Positions 12,061-25,469 are shown, counted from the stretch's first letter. The stretch is 64,000 bases of DNA from Archilochus colubris (GCA_023079485.1 CM041115.1:22064863-22128862), one strand, 5' to 3'. Numbers and translations: made by a program. Notes: a model not told the origin generated them from the letters alone.

Positions 12061-15000
12061 TTTGCTGTTGCTTAGTGGGATAATAGGGGCTGACTAATAC
12101 TCGAAAAAAGATAGCCTAGTTCTGTTTTATACCTGTTCAGAGATTCAAATCATTCCCTGTGTCACTGGACTTTTTTCTTGCAGTCTGGAAGAAGGACCTA
12201 ATGTAAAGGCCTCTTGGCTGCAAGCCAAACAGTGATGTCAAGCTTCTGGTACAGGCAAGCCTCTTTCACAACGATCATCTTTTGCTTTGCAATGCGAGTA
12301 ATGAAAGTGGAGGTTTAAAAAGGGAGTCCGTAGTTACACGATTCTGCAGGCTTTCACAACTTCTGCAGGCTTTCACGTTTTCTGCAGTAGCACATGCTAA
12401 AGTCAAGGCCCTTTACCTGTAATTTTTGTGCAGTCTTGTTTCATCTGCTATTTTTTGATATTCCCATAGGAGCATCTGAATCCTGGGCTTGCTCTTCCAT
12501 CTTCCTGGGATATTATATAAAACTAGGCCTCTGCTCAGAGCTCCTCTTGATCATGTGTAACTTCAACACCTCTCTCGTTCAAGCTTTGTACTGAAGAGTA
12601 TTAAGAGCTTGTGCATGGGGGACCTCCCTGCTCAGTAACATGGTGCTGAAATTTTGGTCTTGTACCTGTCCGTGGTTGATGGGAGCAGTAGGAACGTTAC
12701 TTAAATGCTTGTAAGTTCTGTATGCAAATGAAGCTTGTGGGTCTGGTGTTGTTGACAAACACAAAGCATTTCTGGAGCTGAAAAAATTAACCAACAACGA
12801 GAGCAGAAGACAATGACTTTGAATGGATGCTTGAAAAAGAGCAAAAAAAGTTCAAGCTATACATTTTCTTTAAGATCATACTGCCTTTCATATGCTCAGG
12901 CGATTCTATGAATCAGAGGTTTCTTACTATTCAGAATATCTGTCCTTTGTCTCCTCTGGTGTTTTCTAAGCTCTAGGCAAGCTTCAACCATTTACACAGT
13001 TTGGCAAGAGGTGCCACCAACCCAATGAAATCTTGAAAACCTCAAGCATATTTTCATCCTGCATCCCCCTTTTTTGTATGAATCCTGTATGTATCCTGAA
13101 AATTCTGGTGATCTCCTGGTCACTCTAAGAGACCTCACTTTCTTGTATAACTTTAATGTGACCAGACATATGTTATTGTTGAACATTTTTCAGTCTGCTG
13201 CAGTCACTGAATGCCTCAGATCAGAACAGATCAGCAGAGACATTTGTCCTGTTTGTGTCATATATCAGAGGAATTGTTATAATCTCTCTAGCCTAAAAGT
13301 ATGCAATTATAAAGAATGCTTATTTCTTTGCACAGGCACCTTTCAAATGTTTCTGGGAATATTTTCAGTGTGTTTTGAGCATTTTTCTAGATTTTAGTTT
13401 TTATTTATGTCTCTGATGCTTTTATCCTTTACCTCTAACAGAAAAAAAGATTGAGTAAAGGAGAATTTTTCCAGTTTCCTTATTTGGATAGGAGTATGAG
13501 TTGAAATGTTACATTTTCAGTTACAGCTAAGGCTACAAAGGTTACAAAGGTTATTTTAAAATAAAATGTACTTTTAACTTCACAAGGAATTTTAAAAATG
13601 CTAGTTGAGGAACTTCCACTATACAAATAGAACTTGCTTCCTTTAAGGAACTCTTAAATGTTCCTTGACACACCTTACGTTAGTAATTAATTTCACAAAT
13701 AGTACCAACACTGAAGAAGTGTTCTTAGTAAAAAGAAAATTCACAAATGTTGTACTGGTTTTAATAGTCTTAAAACACAATGATTTGGAAACACCCATTT
13801 GTAGTTTTATTTATATTCAAATTGTACAGTAAAATGTAAAATTTCAAATAAAATTATATTCAATTAATTGAAATAGAAAAATAAAAGTTAAGCTGAAATA
13901 TTTTTCTGATCTTTTCTATACTGTGAGTACCAGAACCTTTTGTCTCAAACCAAAACTGAAAATACATTTGGAGTATGATATTCTAATGTCCTGGATATCC
14001 GCACTCTTGTATATTGTTGATTCCTTTGTCACAGAAGAAGATACGAGGTTTAGATCAGGGTCTTAATTTTGATTAGAAATATCTTCAAATTATGGAGCAT
14101 TCCTCTCTCTCTTTCTCTCTCTTTGACAAAATTTGCAAAAAGATAAACCAGAAAAGCCTGCAGCTGTGCTAAGTCTACAGATAGCTGTAGGCTGTTAGCT
14201 TCATTTCCTGCTGAGCCAAACAAAGAGGAACTGCTGCAGAAATGAGTGGAACTTGTCAGTGTAGATCATTTTAAGGGTGATTTTATTATATGCACTGATG
14301 CCAATATTGGATCATCATGCAAATCATGCAGGATTTGTCTGGCAGTCTGATAACACAATATTCCAAATTGCTTATTTCAGGATAGCTTTCCTTGCATGGT
14401 TGACCATAGCACATTGTAAAGACAAAAACCCAGAGCAAGATAAAAAATGTGAAAGAGTAGGAATATAGTTCTTTTATGTATAAATACTGAATATCAAAGT
14501 AGAGCTCAAAACTGTTATTGGATGGCCATCAGGTAAGACAGCTGGAATGAAGAGAGCTAATTGTTCATAATGGTATGCACACACCTCTAGAGAGAGGCCA
14601 GTCCTTTCTCTTCTGACAGGCAAGACTGGCTTGGAAAAGCTAATAAGCAGCTAATGGAGATGGCTTTCTGCTCAGCTCCTGTTACAACTAGGTGAACTCA
14701 CCAGACCAGGGCATGGAATGGAAGATTACCCTCTATCTGAAAGGTCCCTGTCCTTGCTAAAGGATACATTGCCCAAGGATCCAGAATAAACTGTCCCCAA
14801 GTTCACCAAATTTCTGCACTCTGGTAGGAAAAGGGAACATAAGGATTCTTATTGCACTGAGAGGGAAATCTTTGTGTGAAAAAAACAAGCATTCTACCCC
14901 AGCAAATGAGAATCCAGAAGATGCTTGCTACTTCTTGTTTATATTGAAAAGTGTATCCCGAAAATTACAAAAATTCTCCTGTGAGGAAAAAGTGGCTGGT

Positions 15001-18000
15001 AAAATATGCAGACTCAGAAGTTCTGTGTTATGGAAGAGTAAAAGCTGGTTTATGAGTCTTCACAGTCTTTAGATTCTCCTCTGCATAACAATAAGCATTC
15101 TTTTAGCCTTACACTTGGATTAATAAATAGAACTATGTATGAGGTGTATTTTAAAAACCTGCTTATTCTTGCTGCTTTGGCCTTCAAACATTCTTGGTAT
15201 GGAATAGAGGCCAGGGACATTTAGGGAGTAAGCAGAAGTCAGGAAAGTCAGAGTGATAGTTAAACAAAAAATGCAGTAGACCAGAGCAACCCCAGGGCAC
15301 CCTGCAGCTGGTTTCTGTACCTCATTTACCAATACTGGCCTGGGCATGCATGCAGGGCTTTGCAAAAGCAGTATTTCCCCCACTGCCCCAATTTAGGACC
15401 AACTTGTGCTTAAGCCAGTCATTACAGATGTGTGTCTGGCACAAACTTGTAGTCTTTTAGTGATTATTTTTCTAGGTCCTCCAAAGAAAGTTATTCCAGT
15501 CTAACAGCCATTAGTCTGTGAAAGCTTCTCATGAACCTCTTCTGCCATGGCTTAAATCTTGTTGCCCTCTTTGCAGGGAAGAATGTTGTACTATTCCTCT
15601 TTGCCAGACTTCCAGTCAGTTTTGTTTGCTCTATCTACTGTCCTCTACTGTTCTTTTATGGTAGTTCTTGTTTTTTTGACATACCTTGTTACTGCCCTAT
15701 GGGTTTTCACCGAATATGCTCCATACCCTTTTGAAGGACTACGCTCCAAACAATTACTAATACTTTAGTACTTCTGATAAGTCTTGCTGGTACAGAACAT
15801 TATAATACAAGTCTTCTTTGCCAGTAGATCCACCCTTGTACAACGTTTGTTCTACTTCAGCACCCTAGTACTACAGTATGGAGCTTTGTCCAGCTTCTTA
15901 TTTCCATCTAAAGAAAGTTTGGGCCCTAGTCCATGTTGAATGCCCTTCTCTGTTTCTCTTCAGCTGCTAGAATAGTTAGTATCTCCTGCAGACATTTATC
16001 CTGGCAATAAGAAACAAATGAACTTTTTTACTCTTAGTAGCAACTGCTAACACAAGCCCTGATAGTCATTTTTGTGCTCCTGAAGACCATTTCTGTTCTC
16101 CTAGCAAGCCAGCTGAAAGTCTTGTGGCTGCTCTGCACACCTTGGGGCTGTCTAACAGCTGACCTAAAGCACTGGAAATGTAATTTCTGATCTCTAATTT
16201 ATTCTTTTTTCTGGGTGTTTGCTTCAGCTAAGACCATAGCAACCACAGTGGTTAACAGACCCATCCTGAGTATGTGTGTATCTCAGATTAGACAATTGTC
16301 TGAACATACTTGACACTGCTAATAGTTGTTTTATATGTCCAGAAGGGATGTCATGCCTCAGAGCATCAGTCTGTAGAAAACGAAATAATTAATACTTTGA
16401 TCTGCAGCATCCCAAGAATTGGCATCAGGCTGTCCATAGACACCCCCAGGATCTCTCTGTGAGTATAAAACGTGTGTAAATTGCAAAAAATTCAAGGTGC
16501 CCACACTGAAATGCAGTGCTTAAATGAAGAGAGAGGACAGCATGAAAAGCGAGGAGAGTCTGCTTAAAAGGATGAAGCTGCTTTTGAGCTGCTTGACTTG
16601 CTTTTTTTCTAGGGTTGAATTACAACAGAACCATGACATGATCTTACTGATGTACATGGGCAGAAATTCTGATGCTGTAACTCTGCAATTCAATAGCTTT
16701 CAAGCTGTTTATATATTCTACCATCCCTCTTGCATGGCATAACTACAGAAAGTATGCAGAGAATCATCTGTCCTCTCAGATTCGATTAGTTGCAGGGGAC
16801 CTGTGTCTCCTGTGCTGCAAGAAGGTTCCCTCATGGGGGTATAATTGTCAGCATGTTATCCAGTGCTCTTCTGTCGGCCTTGAACAGGTCATCCCATTGC
16901 AGTACTGTGCCTAAGCCTTGTCTTCTTCAAGGCCACTCTTGTTTTGGTGTTACCAAATGAAGGCTGTCTGCCTAGTCAGGGTCTCAAGTGAATAGTACCA
17001 GGCTCCCCTAATTTTTCAGGATCAGCTCTCAGTTTATTCTGCCTTTTTATGTGGAGTTATATCCATTTCTGCCTCATCAGTTTAGATTTTATAGGTCTGT
17101 ATATATTGACCATGAATAATAAATTCCATGAACTTTGGAGGACAAACTATGAGATGGTCTGAATAAAGTGTTAAACGTGCACTTTATGATTGAGTGGTTA
17201 TTGTTTTGTTACTATTACTAAATTATTTTACTTGAATAGTCTTTTTTTAGACAGCTCCTGAGTTTGTATTAGAGGAACTGGTTTCTAAAAGTAAGAAAGA
17301 ACAAGATGCAGGGCTTTCTCTCAAGCCTGTGAGCTTAGATGGCAATCCCACCTGAAACAATTCTGGGATTTATGTGAGCCCAGCCCCATGCCAGACACAG
17401 TTCTACACAGTGCAACAGCTGATTATCCTGTGATTTATTTATTTAAATTTTTTTTTTCCAAATATAAGAACTCACTCTTATGTTCCACCCATAAGAAGGT
17501 GTTAGTCCTTGTCAAAAACCTATGAAGAAAAGGGAAAAGTAATGCTGGTTTCCTTTTCACTTCTTGACCATTGATTCATTTGTGTGGGATGAAGGGACAA
17601 GACATTGGAGAAATAAGGGGGAACAATTTTCTGCATAAAGATGGTGGTGAGCTGGGATTCCCACTGGCTGTATTTTTTTTACATCCCTTGGCAATATAAA
17701 ATGAAAAGCTGGCAGTTCTCTAAGAAATTTATCATCCAGACCACAATTGAAGGGTCTACTATGCAGTGCATGCTGCAAAAAGCAGTTCATTTGATAGGGA
17801 TTAATTTGCTAATTGCAGCATTTTTCTCTAACTATGAATTTTCCTCTAACTGTGAATTCTAAGAATTATCTCACTATCGAGTTCTCCTGTAAGTCAGTGT
17901 GCTTCTTTCTGTATTGCAGGTGTGCTCAGAGAAGAGGTAGACTAGATTCAGACTCAATGTATTCCTCCTCCTGTTGCTTCAGCATAACCTTGGTGTCTTT

Positions 18001-18920
18001 CATTAATTACTTTTTTGCCTCAGAATTTTCCCAGCTATCTGTGTCACTTGCTGATGGGAGGTACAGTCTGTCCTGCTGTTAATTTAGGATAATTTTTAGC
18101 TACCCCCTGTCTCTTGTCCTAGGTGTCACCTCACTGTTTTCCTCAGGGTCCTCTACAGGAGGCAGTCAAAAAGCTCTTACTTGGTTCTCCTACTGGTGCC
18201 TATTTGCCACAAATGAATGTGTATGTTGGTGTGCCAGACTCAACCTGTCTCAAACTCTGTGTTTGCCTATGATTACAGTTCTTCCAGCCCAGCTGTCTGC
18301 TTGCAGCTGCCCGATGTCCAGGCTGCCTCTGTCTCTCACTCTGCAGCTTCTCCAGACTGTACTTTGTGGGAAGCCTTTTGCTTTCATTGCTGGTCCCTGA
18401 ACTGCAAAATGCATTTGAAGGTGGAGAATGAAAAGAAGGTGGGATGTGCATTTGAGTGTTATCCAATAAGGTGAGATTTACATTACCAGTGTTGTCCAAT
18501 TGGTCTGAGCCAGCTCCAATCAGCCAAATGTGCAGTTTTCTTTCATCCAGTGCAACTGGCAACCAGCAAGATGAACAGCTGTTGTACAGCTCATTGGCAT
18601 TGACTGGGCCAGGCATTGACTTCCCACAATGCAGACAGGTCTCCAAGTTGGATAAAAAAAGCAAAGTGGCTTTTCTGCTTCTATCTTGAACATTAATATT
18701 GAACTGGGTTTTGATAACAGTTTAACACAGACCATAGGAAGAAAGTGGGGAGCTCAAGAATATTCCTCACTGCAGGAATATTTTTACCAAGAAAAAAACA
18801 CAAAAAAACAAAGTCTGAAAATTGCTTTGTGTAAGAGAATCACAGTGAAGGACAGTGAAGGAGTTCTTGTGCTACCTCACTGTCTGCTATCTGGTATTTC
18901 TGACTTGAGAATAAGATCAC
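12061..18920. other. Unique AT-rich DNA, no gene recognised
   Basis: No exon, RNA gene or clear transposon is visible. A 20-base unit is repeated at 12342-12381 (TTCTGCAGGCTTTCAC twice, then TTCTGCAG). The part at 13400-14000 is very AT-rich. CT-rich patches lie at 14101-14121. A 154-codon open stretch on the minus strand (18200-18664) overlaps plus-strand open stretches and has no recognisable domain, so I read it as chance. Confidence 0.45.
12342..12381. repeat. Short tandem repeat, about 20-base unit
   Basis: TTCTGCAGGCTTTCAC occurs twice in direct succession about 20 bases apart, and a third partial copy (TTCTGCAG) follows. It is a small local duplication, probably by slippage. Confidence 0.7.
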
Positions 18921-19558
18921 TCAGAATCACAGAACTGCAGAATGTTAGGGGTTGTAAAGGACCTCTGGAGATCATCTAATTCAACCTCCCCCTGCCAGAG
19001 CAGATTCACCTAGAGTAGTTTGTGCAGGTTAACATCCAGGCATGTTTTGAATGTCTCCAGAAACAGAGACTCCATCACCTCTATGAGAATCCTGTTCCAG
19101 TGCTCTGATATATTTAGCTTTCTGGGCTGCAAGTGTACACTGGTGGCTCATGTTGAGCTTCTCATCCACCAGCACCCCCAAGCCCTTTTCCTCAGGGCTG
19201 CTCTTATGTTTAGGTTGAATCTCCCGTGTTCCAGTTTTTGACCATTGTCTGATGTCCTGTCACTGGGCACTGGAAAGAATCTGGTTCCATCCACCCTTTA
19301 GTTATTTTAAGCATTGATGAGGTATTCCCTTAGCCTCCTCTCATCCAGGCTGAACAGACCTGGCTCTCTCACCCTTTCCTTGTGGAGTAGATGCTCCTTT
19401 GCCCTGATCATCTTTGTGGCTAGAGGTGAGAGAGTCCAGTGGTTCCTTGTACTTCATGAACCAGGGAGCCCAGAACTGGACTCACCCTTGAGATGGGGAC
19501 TCACCAAGGCAAAGTAGAGAGGGAGGATGACATCCGTTGGCCTGGTTTCCACATTCTT
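18921..19558 (-). mobile_element. Rearranged CR1 3' part, minus strand
   Basis: From 18921 the plus strand reads as a reversed CR1: tail complement AATCACAGAAC, 'ggacctctggagatcatct', 'gccagagcagattcacctagag', 'gaatgtctccaga' and 'cctgttccagtgctctg' (to 19107). The next roughly 95 bases (19108-19205: 'tggctcatgttgagcttctc', 'catccaccagcacccc') belong much further upstream in the normal element, in the C-terminal ORF2 region. From about 19206 the normal order resumes ('gtgttccagtttttgacc', 'cctgtcactgggcactgg', 'catccaggctgaacag', 'agcccagaactggac', 'gcaaagtagagagggaggatgac'). A block is therefore displaced. Confidence 0.85.
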
Positions 19559-19965
19559 GACCAATCTGATAGCTTTCTGTGATGTCAGAACTGGCTGGTT
19601 AGATGAAAGGAGAGCAGTGGCTGTAATCTACCTTGCCTTCAGAAAGCTTTTTGTCACTGTCCCTTATAACATCCTCATTCAAAAACTGAGGGGATGTGGG
19701 TTAGATGAGTGGGCAGTGCGTTGGATTGAGAATTGGCTGAATCACGGAGCTCAGAGGCTCAGTATCAGTGATGCAGAGTGGAGCTGGGAGCTTGTAGCCA
19801 GTGGTGTTCCTCAGGCCTCCATGCTGGGTCAGGTCCTGTTCAACATAATCATGGATGACGTAGATGAGGGGATAGACTGTATCCTTAGCAAGGTCAATGG
19901 GAGGAGTGGCTGACACACCAGAGGGCTGTGCTGCCATTCAGTGGGACCTGGACAGGCTATGGAAC
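19556..19965 (+). mobile_element. CR1 reverse transcriptase fragment, plus strand, joined to the inverted copy
   Basis: This is the palm part of the CR1 reverse transcriptase, on the strand opposite to the pieces on both sides. An open reading stretch (19527-19913) shows [59 protein letters not shown] and [13 protein letters not shown]. These fit the RT motifs running up to the catalytic site. The FADDTKLGG segment expected next is missing: the sequence passes from ILSK to VNGRSG, a stop, and then 'acaccagagggctgtgctgcc', which normally lies after the motif. About 20 bases carrying the catalytic pair of aspartates have been deleted, so the copy is dead. It continues into 'gacctggacaggct'. Confidence 0.85.
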
Positions 19966-20014
19966 TCACTACAGAGGAACCTTCAACAAAACATAGAAGA
20001 ATGTGGAATTCCCT

Positions 20015-20080
20015 CAGGGAATCCATGCTGACCACTCCCAGTAACTTTCTTTTCTTCCACATGTTCAGGGATGACATCCG
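20015..20080 (-). mobile_element. Short CR1 RT fragment, minus strand
   Basis: The plus strand reads 'gggaatccatgctgaccact', 'cccagtaactttcttttct', 'ccacatgttcagggatgaca'. This corresponds to the reversed RT region of CR1 that encodes the part before the FRKGRS motif (normal reversed text 'ccatgctgactgctcccaat'). With the two preceding pieces it makes a three-part +/- mosaic. Confidence 0.6.
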
Positions 20081-22730
20081 GAACAATTTGTTTCTTCACT
20101 TTTCCTTTCACATGGTGATTGTTTATCACGGTGCACTGAGAGGGAAAGACAGCCTTATTCTCCCCCTCTGCAACAAGGAACTCTCTGGGAAACTCACATC
20201 TTGACCTTGGTATCTATTGTTAATGGGCTGTTAGTTTTAAAAGGCATGAAATACGTACTCCAAAGAACTCCAAAGTGACCGTTCAGCCATGATAGCACTC
20301 CAGGAGAGCTCCACCCCTGTCTGGTGAGGCTGGTCACAGTTGCTGTTTTCAAAGAGCAAAAAAAATCAGGATAACACACTGAGTGGAAATCAAATCCTGC
20401 ACAGCAAAGGAGTTGAGCACAAAGACATAACTGGAGTTCTAGTAAGCAGTGCATATGTAAAACTATTTGGCTATCGAGAATCAGCTGTTGAGCTGTATGT
20501 TTGTGGAAGTGTGGAGAATGAATTAGAGAAATAAAGGAAAGGAAATACAAAAGAAATAAAGGAAGCATGAATTCTTACATTAGTTGGATAGAGTCCTTTT
20601 CATCTCCCAGCTGCCAAGCAAAGATCATCTTTTATTACTAAATGTGAAACAAAAGATCATTGCATAAAAAGTTCAAAGGAAGAATCATATGATTTTTCTT
20701 CCTCCACAATTTGTATTTATTAGCTAGTGTACTGAAAGAGTTCTGCTGTTGTATTATATTCTCTTCAGGCACAAATATATATTTTTTTTTTTCTTTCTGA
20801 AAGAGAGACTTGCAGTTGCTTTACTGGAGAGTGCTGATGTTCAAGGAAGGAAATCTCCATGGAAGGGACATATGCTATTAGGTGGAGAAGGTCAATGGTT
20901 TTGGTACTTTTATTTTTAACTTGTGTGTCCTTGTCTGTTAAGGACTTGCTCAGTATCTGCTCTGATGTTAAATTTCTTACTTGGAACTTAGAAACACTTA
21001 GTTCTCCAAGGACTCAGAATTCTCTCCTACTGTAACTTGGGATATGCAGGGCAGAAATGGGAAGCTGTAATGGTCTAAGACTGCCCTTTTGCATAGCATA
21101 TAGTCAGAGCCCCACACAGCTTTCCCTGGGTGGGCGACCAAATAGTGGTGTTCTTTATGATAGACAGTACATCAAGGCCTGAAAGCTTTGTATGTTGGTG
21201 AAGACAATATGCTACTTAAAAAATCCTAGAAGAGTTCCGACAAAGTATCAAGTAGGCACCTTGCTTCTGATTTTGTTGTGGCAAATTCCAGCTTCTGATT
21301 TTGCTCTTGATTTGAAAGTGAAAAAAAGAAACCAATGGCATAACTGTTGCTTTCAAATTAAATGATATTGTACTCTTGGAGTCTCTTCCTTTCTTGTCTT
21401 CTTTCCTTTCACATCGCTCTCAAGCAACATTAAATATAGTATTGGGAGAACACAGAATAGAGAGATACACAGAGTGAGGAGGCATTACCCCTCAGAGCTA
21501 AGAGCCTGTGAAACGATCTCAGGCACAAAGAGATGAGGAAACAGCTATAAGCAATTCCATTGCTATATGCCAAATAAAACCCCAGTGATCAGTCCTGCTG
21601 AGTTCATGCAAAGTTAGATTAGGTCTCATTTTGAAGCTGGTATCTAGTATGTTTACTGTGATAAAGAGGAAAAGCTCATTGTTTAAATAGTATAGAGAAC
21701 TAAAATATTGTATAAAGATATCACATAGGGCAAAACAAAAGATTAAAGTGGTTGCATGTGATAATTCTGTTCTTTTTTTAACATCTAGGGCTTTATCAAG
21801 GAAGATTTTAAGATCTTTCTTGTGTGTGGGTGACTCTTCAGTGTCTGGAGTACTGAGTGAGGAGCTCACAACTCAGATTAATAAATATAAGCAGTGCCAG
21901 TGAGGCTATTTACATGACTGCTATGCATGCATGATGATGCTATTGAGTCTTCCTCTGTCTGGAACACAGATTACATCTTTTTTCCCATGCTGTTTAACAG
22001 CTGAAACTGCTGTATTGGAGATAGGTTTTTGTGAGTGATATATTCACGTGAAGGGTAATATTCATAACAAACAGGTCTAGACTGTTGTTTCATCACTGAG
22101 GCTGTAGGCAACTCTATTTACAAGTGAATGGGTTTTTATATGAAGTTTTCCATCAGCTAGTGAGTAGCAGTCTAGCTTTTCCTTGTCGGGTTTACCTTCC
22201 CCGCTGGTGACTGGAAGGTCTTGGTGGGGAAGGTGCCAACAGCAGGAAGCAGCCTATCTGTCCCCCTTTAATTCTGATGATAAAGCCATCTATAATAGGG
22301 AATGCACTACTCTGCTGTACCTCAGGACACCTCACAACAACAGAGAGGCTGTGAGGATGAGGAAAGCCAGGCAGATCCTTGCAGGTTATGAGCAAGAAGC
22401 TGTGATGAATAGGGTGAACACAGAAGTGGCATAGGCTTAAAAAACTAGCCTGAGTTCTGCCCAGCCATGCCTTCCCCAGTCCTGCTCCTTCTAAGGGGAG
22501 GGATTTGACTGACACAAGTCTTTGCTGTCTCTTTAATGTGTCGAAGAATCAAGAATGCAGAGGTTCCAGGGAAGAAATGCAACTGCATGGAATGTAGTTT
22601 CCTTGCCTGGTTCTTTTATGAAAGCTCAATCTTTCAGGAAATTGCCTCATGGAAGGGGAGAAAAATTCTAGCTGAAGAACCATATGGAAGCATATGTTAT
22701 TATCTGAAGTACTGCACTGAGTTTGAACAT

Positions 22731-22796
22731 TCCCCTCCCTCCTTCGCTTCCTCCCTCCCTCCACTCCTTCCTCCCTCCCTTGTCTCTTACCCCCCC
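22731..22796. repeat. CT-rich (CCCT)n-like polypyrimidine tract
   Basis: Imperfect CCTCCCTCC units run for about 65 bases with only a few interruptions. It is a low-complexity polypyrimidine tract. Such tracts can adopt triplex (H-DNA) structure, which is only inferred here. Confidence 0.8.
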
Positions 22797-24061
22797 ATGC
22801 CACTCTCTTTTAAAATCTTCAGACATTGTATCACCATTCTTTGTGAGACTTACTTTTGATTGGTTTCATTATGATAGGGCCATGTAGAGCAGAGCCATAG
22901 AGATAATAGGATGCCTTGGTTTATGGGCTCGGCTCAATTACATAAGTATTCTGTTAATATGCAGTGTGTGGTTGCCTACAGTTATAACATTTATAATCAG
23001 ATCAAATAATCTTTTTACAGTTGCAATGTATTCTCAAAAGGCTATTGAAATATAGACTCCCTGGGGAGATGCTGGGATAAAGTTATAAATAAAAAGAGCT
23101 CATTCTAATAAAATTGTTCTGTGTTCCTTCAAGGCCTACATAAAGCTGTATTTTTTCCCCAACTGCTTCAATAAAACACTTTGTCTAAGTAAAATATCAA
23201 GTTAATTTCATAGCTTTACATGCTTTACTCAAAGTTGAATTTTAAAAAATATTTCTATAGACGTGTATATTGTATAGTTGTGGGTAGATACTACTGTGTG
23301 TTGATTTGCAATTTTCATCTTGTGCTTGAGCACAGCCACCTATCAGAAGGCCAAAATGCTGGTCCTACCATCACATCGACTCTTAGGAGAATGGGTAGGA
23401 AACTGTGAGACAATGAGGGCAGTAGAGTTTTTCATGGGAGCCTTGGAAAGTAGCATAATTTTCTCTGATCTTCATGTTATTTCACTGAATTACCCCATAA
23501 GGCAGCAATGTTTGTAGTGACAGTTCTGGTAGCTGTGATCTGGTTATAGCAAATGTGAATCAGTGGGGAGAGAAAAAAAAGTGGCTGTACCCCCAAGTTC
23601 CCTATCAGACTACAATGGGACTGTCCTGGCTCTTTCTTTCCTCTTCCCCATGAGATTTTTCATGACCTGGAGTACATCTTTTGCTAATGCCAGGCAGTCA
23701 GAAAATTCTGGATTGTTCTGTATTACTTTGTGATGGATGAAATTAGATCATGGCTGCAGTGTATATTGATATCAGAAGTCTGATAGCACTTGGGAGTGCA
23801 GTCCAGAGTGAGGCATAAATAGAGATCAAAAAGATGTGTTACTATAGAAGAACTATGATAGAGTACTTAACCCCTTCTCCCTCCCTTCCTGCTTTTATCT
23901 ATACTAAGCCCTCCAGGATCACTGAGAATCTTTCCCACTTATCCTTTTAAAAAAGCTGTGGAAAAAAAAATGCTGTGTTCTTTCGCAGGGACATAAAGTG
24001 GGCTGTAAAAATGTCATGTTTGGATATAAAGCCTACATTACTTGTGGGAACATTGATTCTG

Positions 24062-24204
24062 GAAAAAAAACCCAAAGCAAAACAAAACAAAGAAACATCA
24101 ACAACAACGACAAAAAAAACCAAACCCCAAAACCAACCAACCAAACAAAAACCCCAAACCAAAACCAAACAAAGAAGAGGAAGAGAAAAAAACACCAACA
24201 AAAT
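24062..24204. repeat. A/C-rich low-complexity tract (AAAC/AACC-like)
   Basis: About 140 bases of almost only A and C on the plus strand (AAAACAAAAC, ACCAACCAACC, AAAACCCCAAACC units). The long open stretches across it in both directions, rich in Lys/Gln/Thr or Phe/Val/Leu, are composition artefacts and not genes. Confidence 0.85.
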
Positions 24205-25469
24205 TTTTTAGAATACTCTACTTCCATATGAGGTGCAAGTTTTATCTTCTTTTGTTGGCATTTTATGTGTTAATTCATGGCTTGATTAAATTATTCCAAG
24301 GGTCTGGTTCAGCCAAGCTTAATTTCCTTATCTCTAAATGTTTAAGCAGTCCTGGGGAAGTCAACTGGATTTAATTATTTCATTAAAGATAAATTCTGTT
24401 TAATGATTTGCTAAGTTGGGATAGAAAGTGCAGAGTCAGACAGAAAACGGCTGCCAAAAAGGACACGTAGCCTACCTTCATCTCCCACAGGAGGATGAAC
24501 TCTACCTTAAACATGCCTGACACATCTTTGTCTGACCTGTCTTTAAAAGCCTCCAAGCGTGAAGATCACAATACTTCCTGCAGCACACTTTGCCTGTCTT
24601 TCCTTTGTGTCTAACACCACCTTCCTTCCGTTTATTTAATTCAACTGCTTCCTGTCTTACCCAATTTGTACATAAGAAAGGTTATTTTCTGCCTCTTTAG
24701 AGCAGCCTTTTGCATGCCTGAAACTGTTACTATATCTCCCTTCAACTGTTTCTTGGGAATTTCAGTTGTGTAAATCTCTACCCATTCTTTCTCCTTGCCT
24801 GAAGCAACAAATGTATTTATCAAAAAGGTCAAGTCCCCATACTGGACACAGAACTCCAGCTTCAAACTTAATGGGGACTAAGTCTTGTATGACATACGCC
24901 ATTCCTTCAGTCACACATCTCAGGAAAGCTTTTGCCTTTTTGTGTTTACTGTTCAGTCTGTATTTGACCCATGGGTGAGATGAACCATTTATCATGACGT
25001 GGACTCAATTTACAATTTGGACATTACATCTGACACAACAGTGAAACACTGAGTTCCCTATAAAGTTGTCTTTGTTGTTGTTGTTTGGGAAAAAATAAAT
25101 GGAAATGAACGGCCAGTGCAAAATTATATGTTTCTGTAATTTTTTGTTGCTGTATTTGTTGAGACACAATCTATAGACAATTATGGAAGTAATCTGTTGA
25201 GAGAAGTTTTTATGGAAAAGTTTGTGGAACAGAAATTCTTTGAAGTGGTAATGGGTTCAGAAAGAAGAATTTCCTCTGAAAGAAATTCTCTGGGTGTGTT
25301 TGGATCTAGACAGCATCTCAACATTTACCCTTCAAACATCCTTTTGTGCCTTAACATGTGACTAAGAAGTAAACAGAAGGTGCAGCATCAAGTGCAAGGA
25401 GTTCTCTTGCTCCTAATTTTCAGCTATAATGGCAATAGAAAATGAAAGTCCATAGAAATTCTACATGAA

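Larger units (their letters stand above)
20081..25469. other. Unique DNA with simple repeats, no gene recognised
   Basis: I recognise no gene or transposon. Low-complexity tracts occur at 20783-20805 (T-rich), 22731-22796 (CT-rich) and 24062-24204 (A/C-rich). Two repeat-free AT-rich parts, about 22850-23220 and 24230-24440, have the look of conserved non-coding DNA, but this is an impression only. Confidence 0.45.

Noticed and set aside
18200..18664. 154-codon open stretch on the minus strand
   Set aside because: Plus-strand open stretches overlap it. It has no domain, no conserved-looking motif and no splice context.
23947..24231. Several 64-84 codon open stretches in both directions
   Set aside because: They come from the A/C-rich low-complexity tract.
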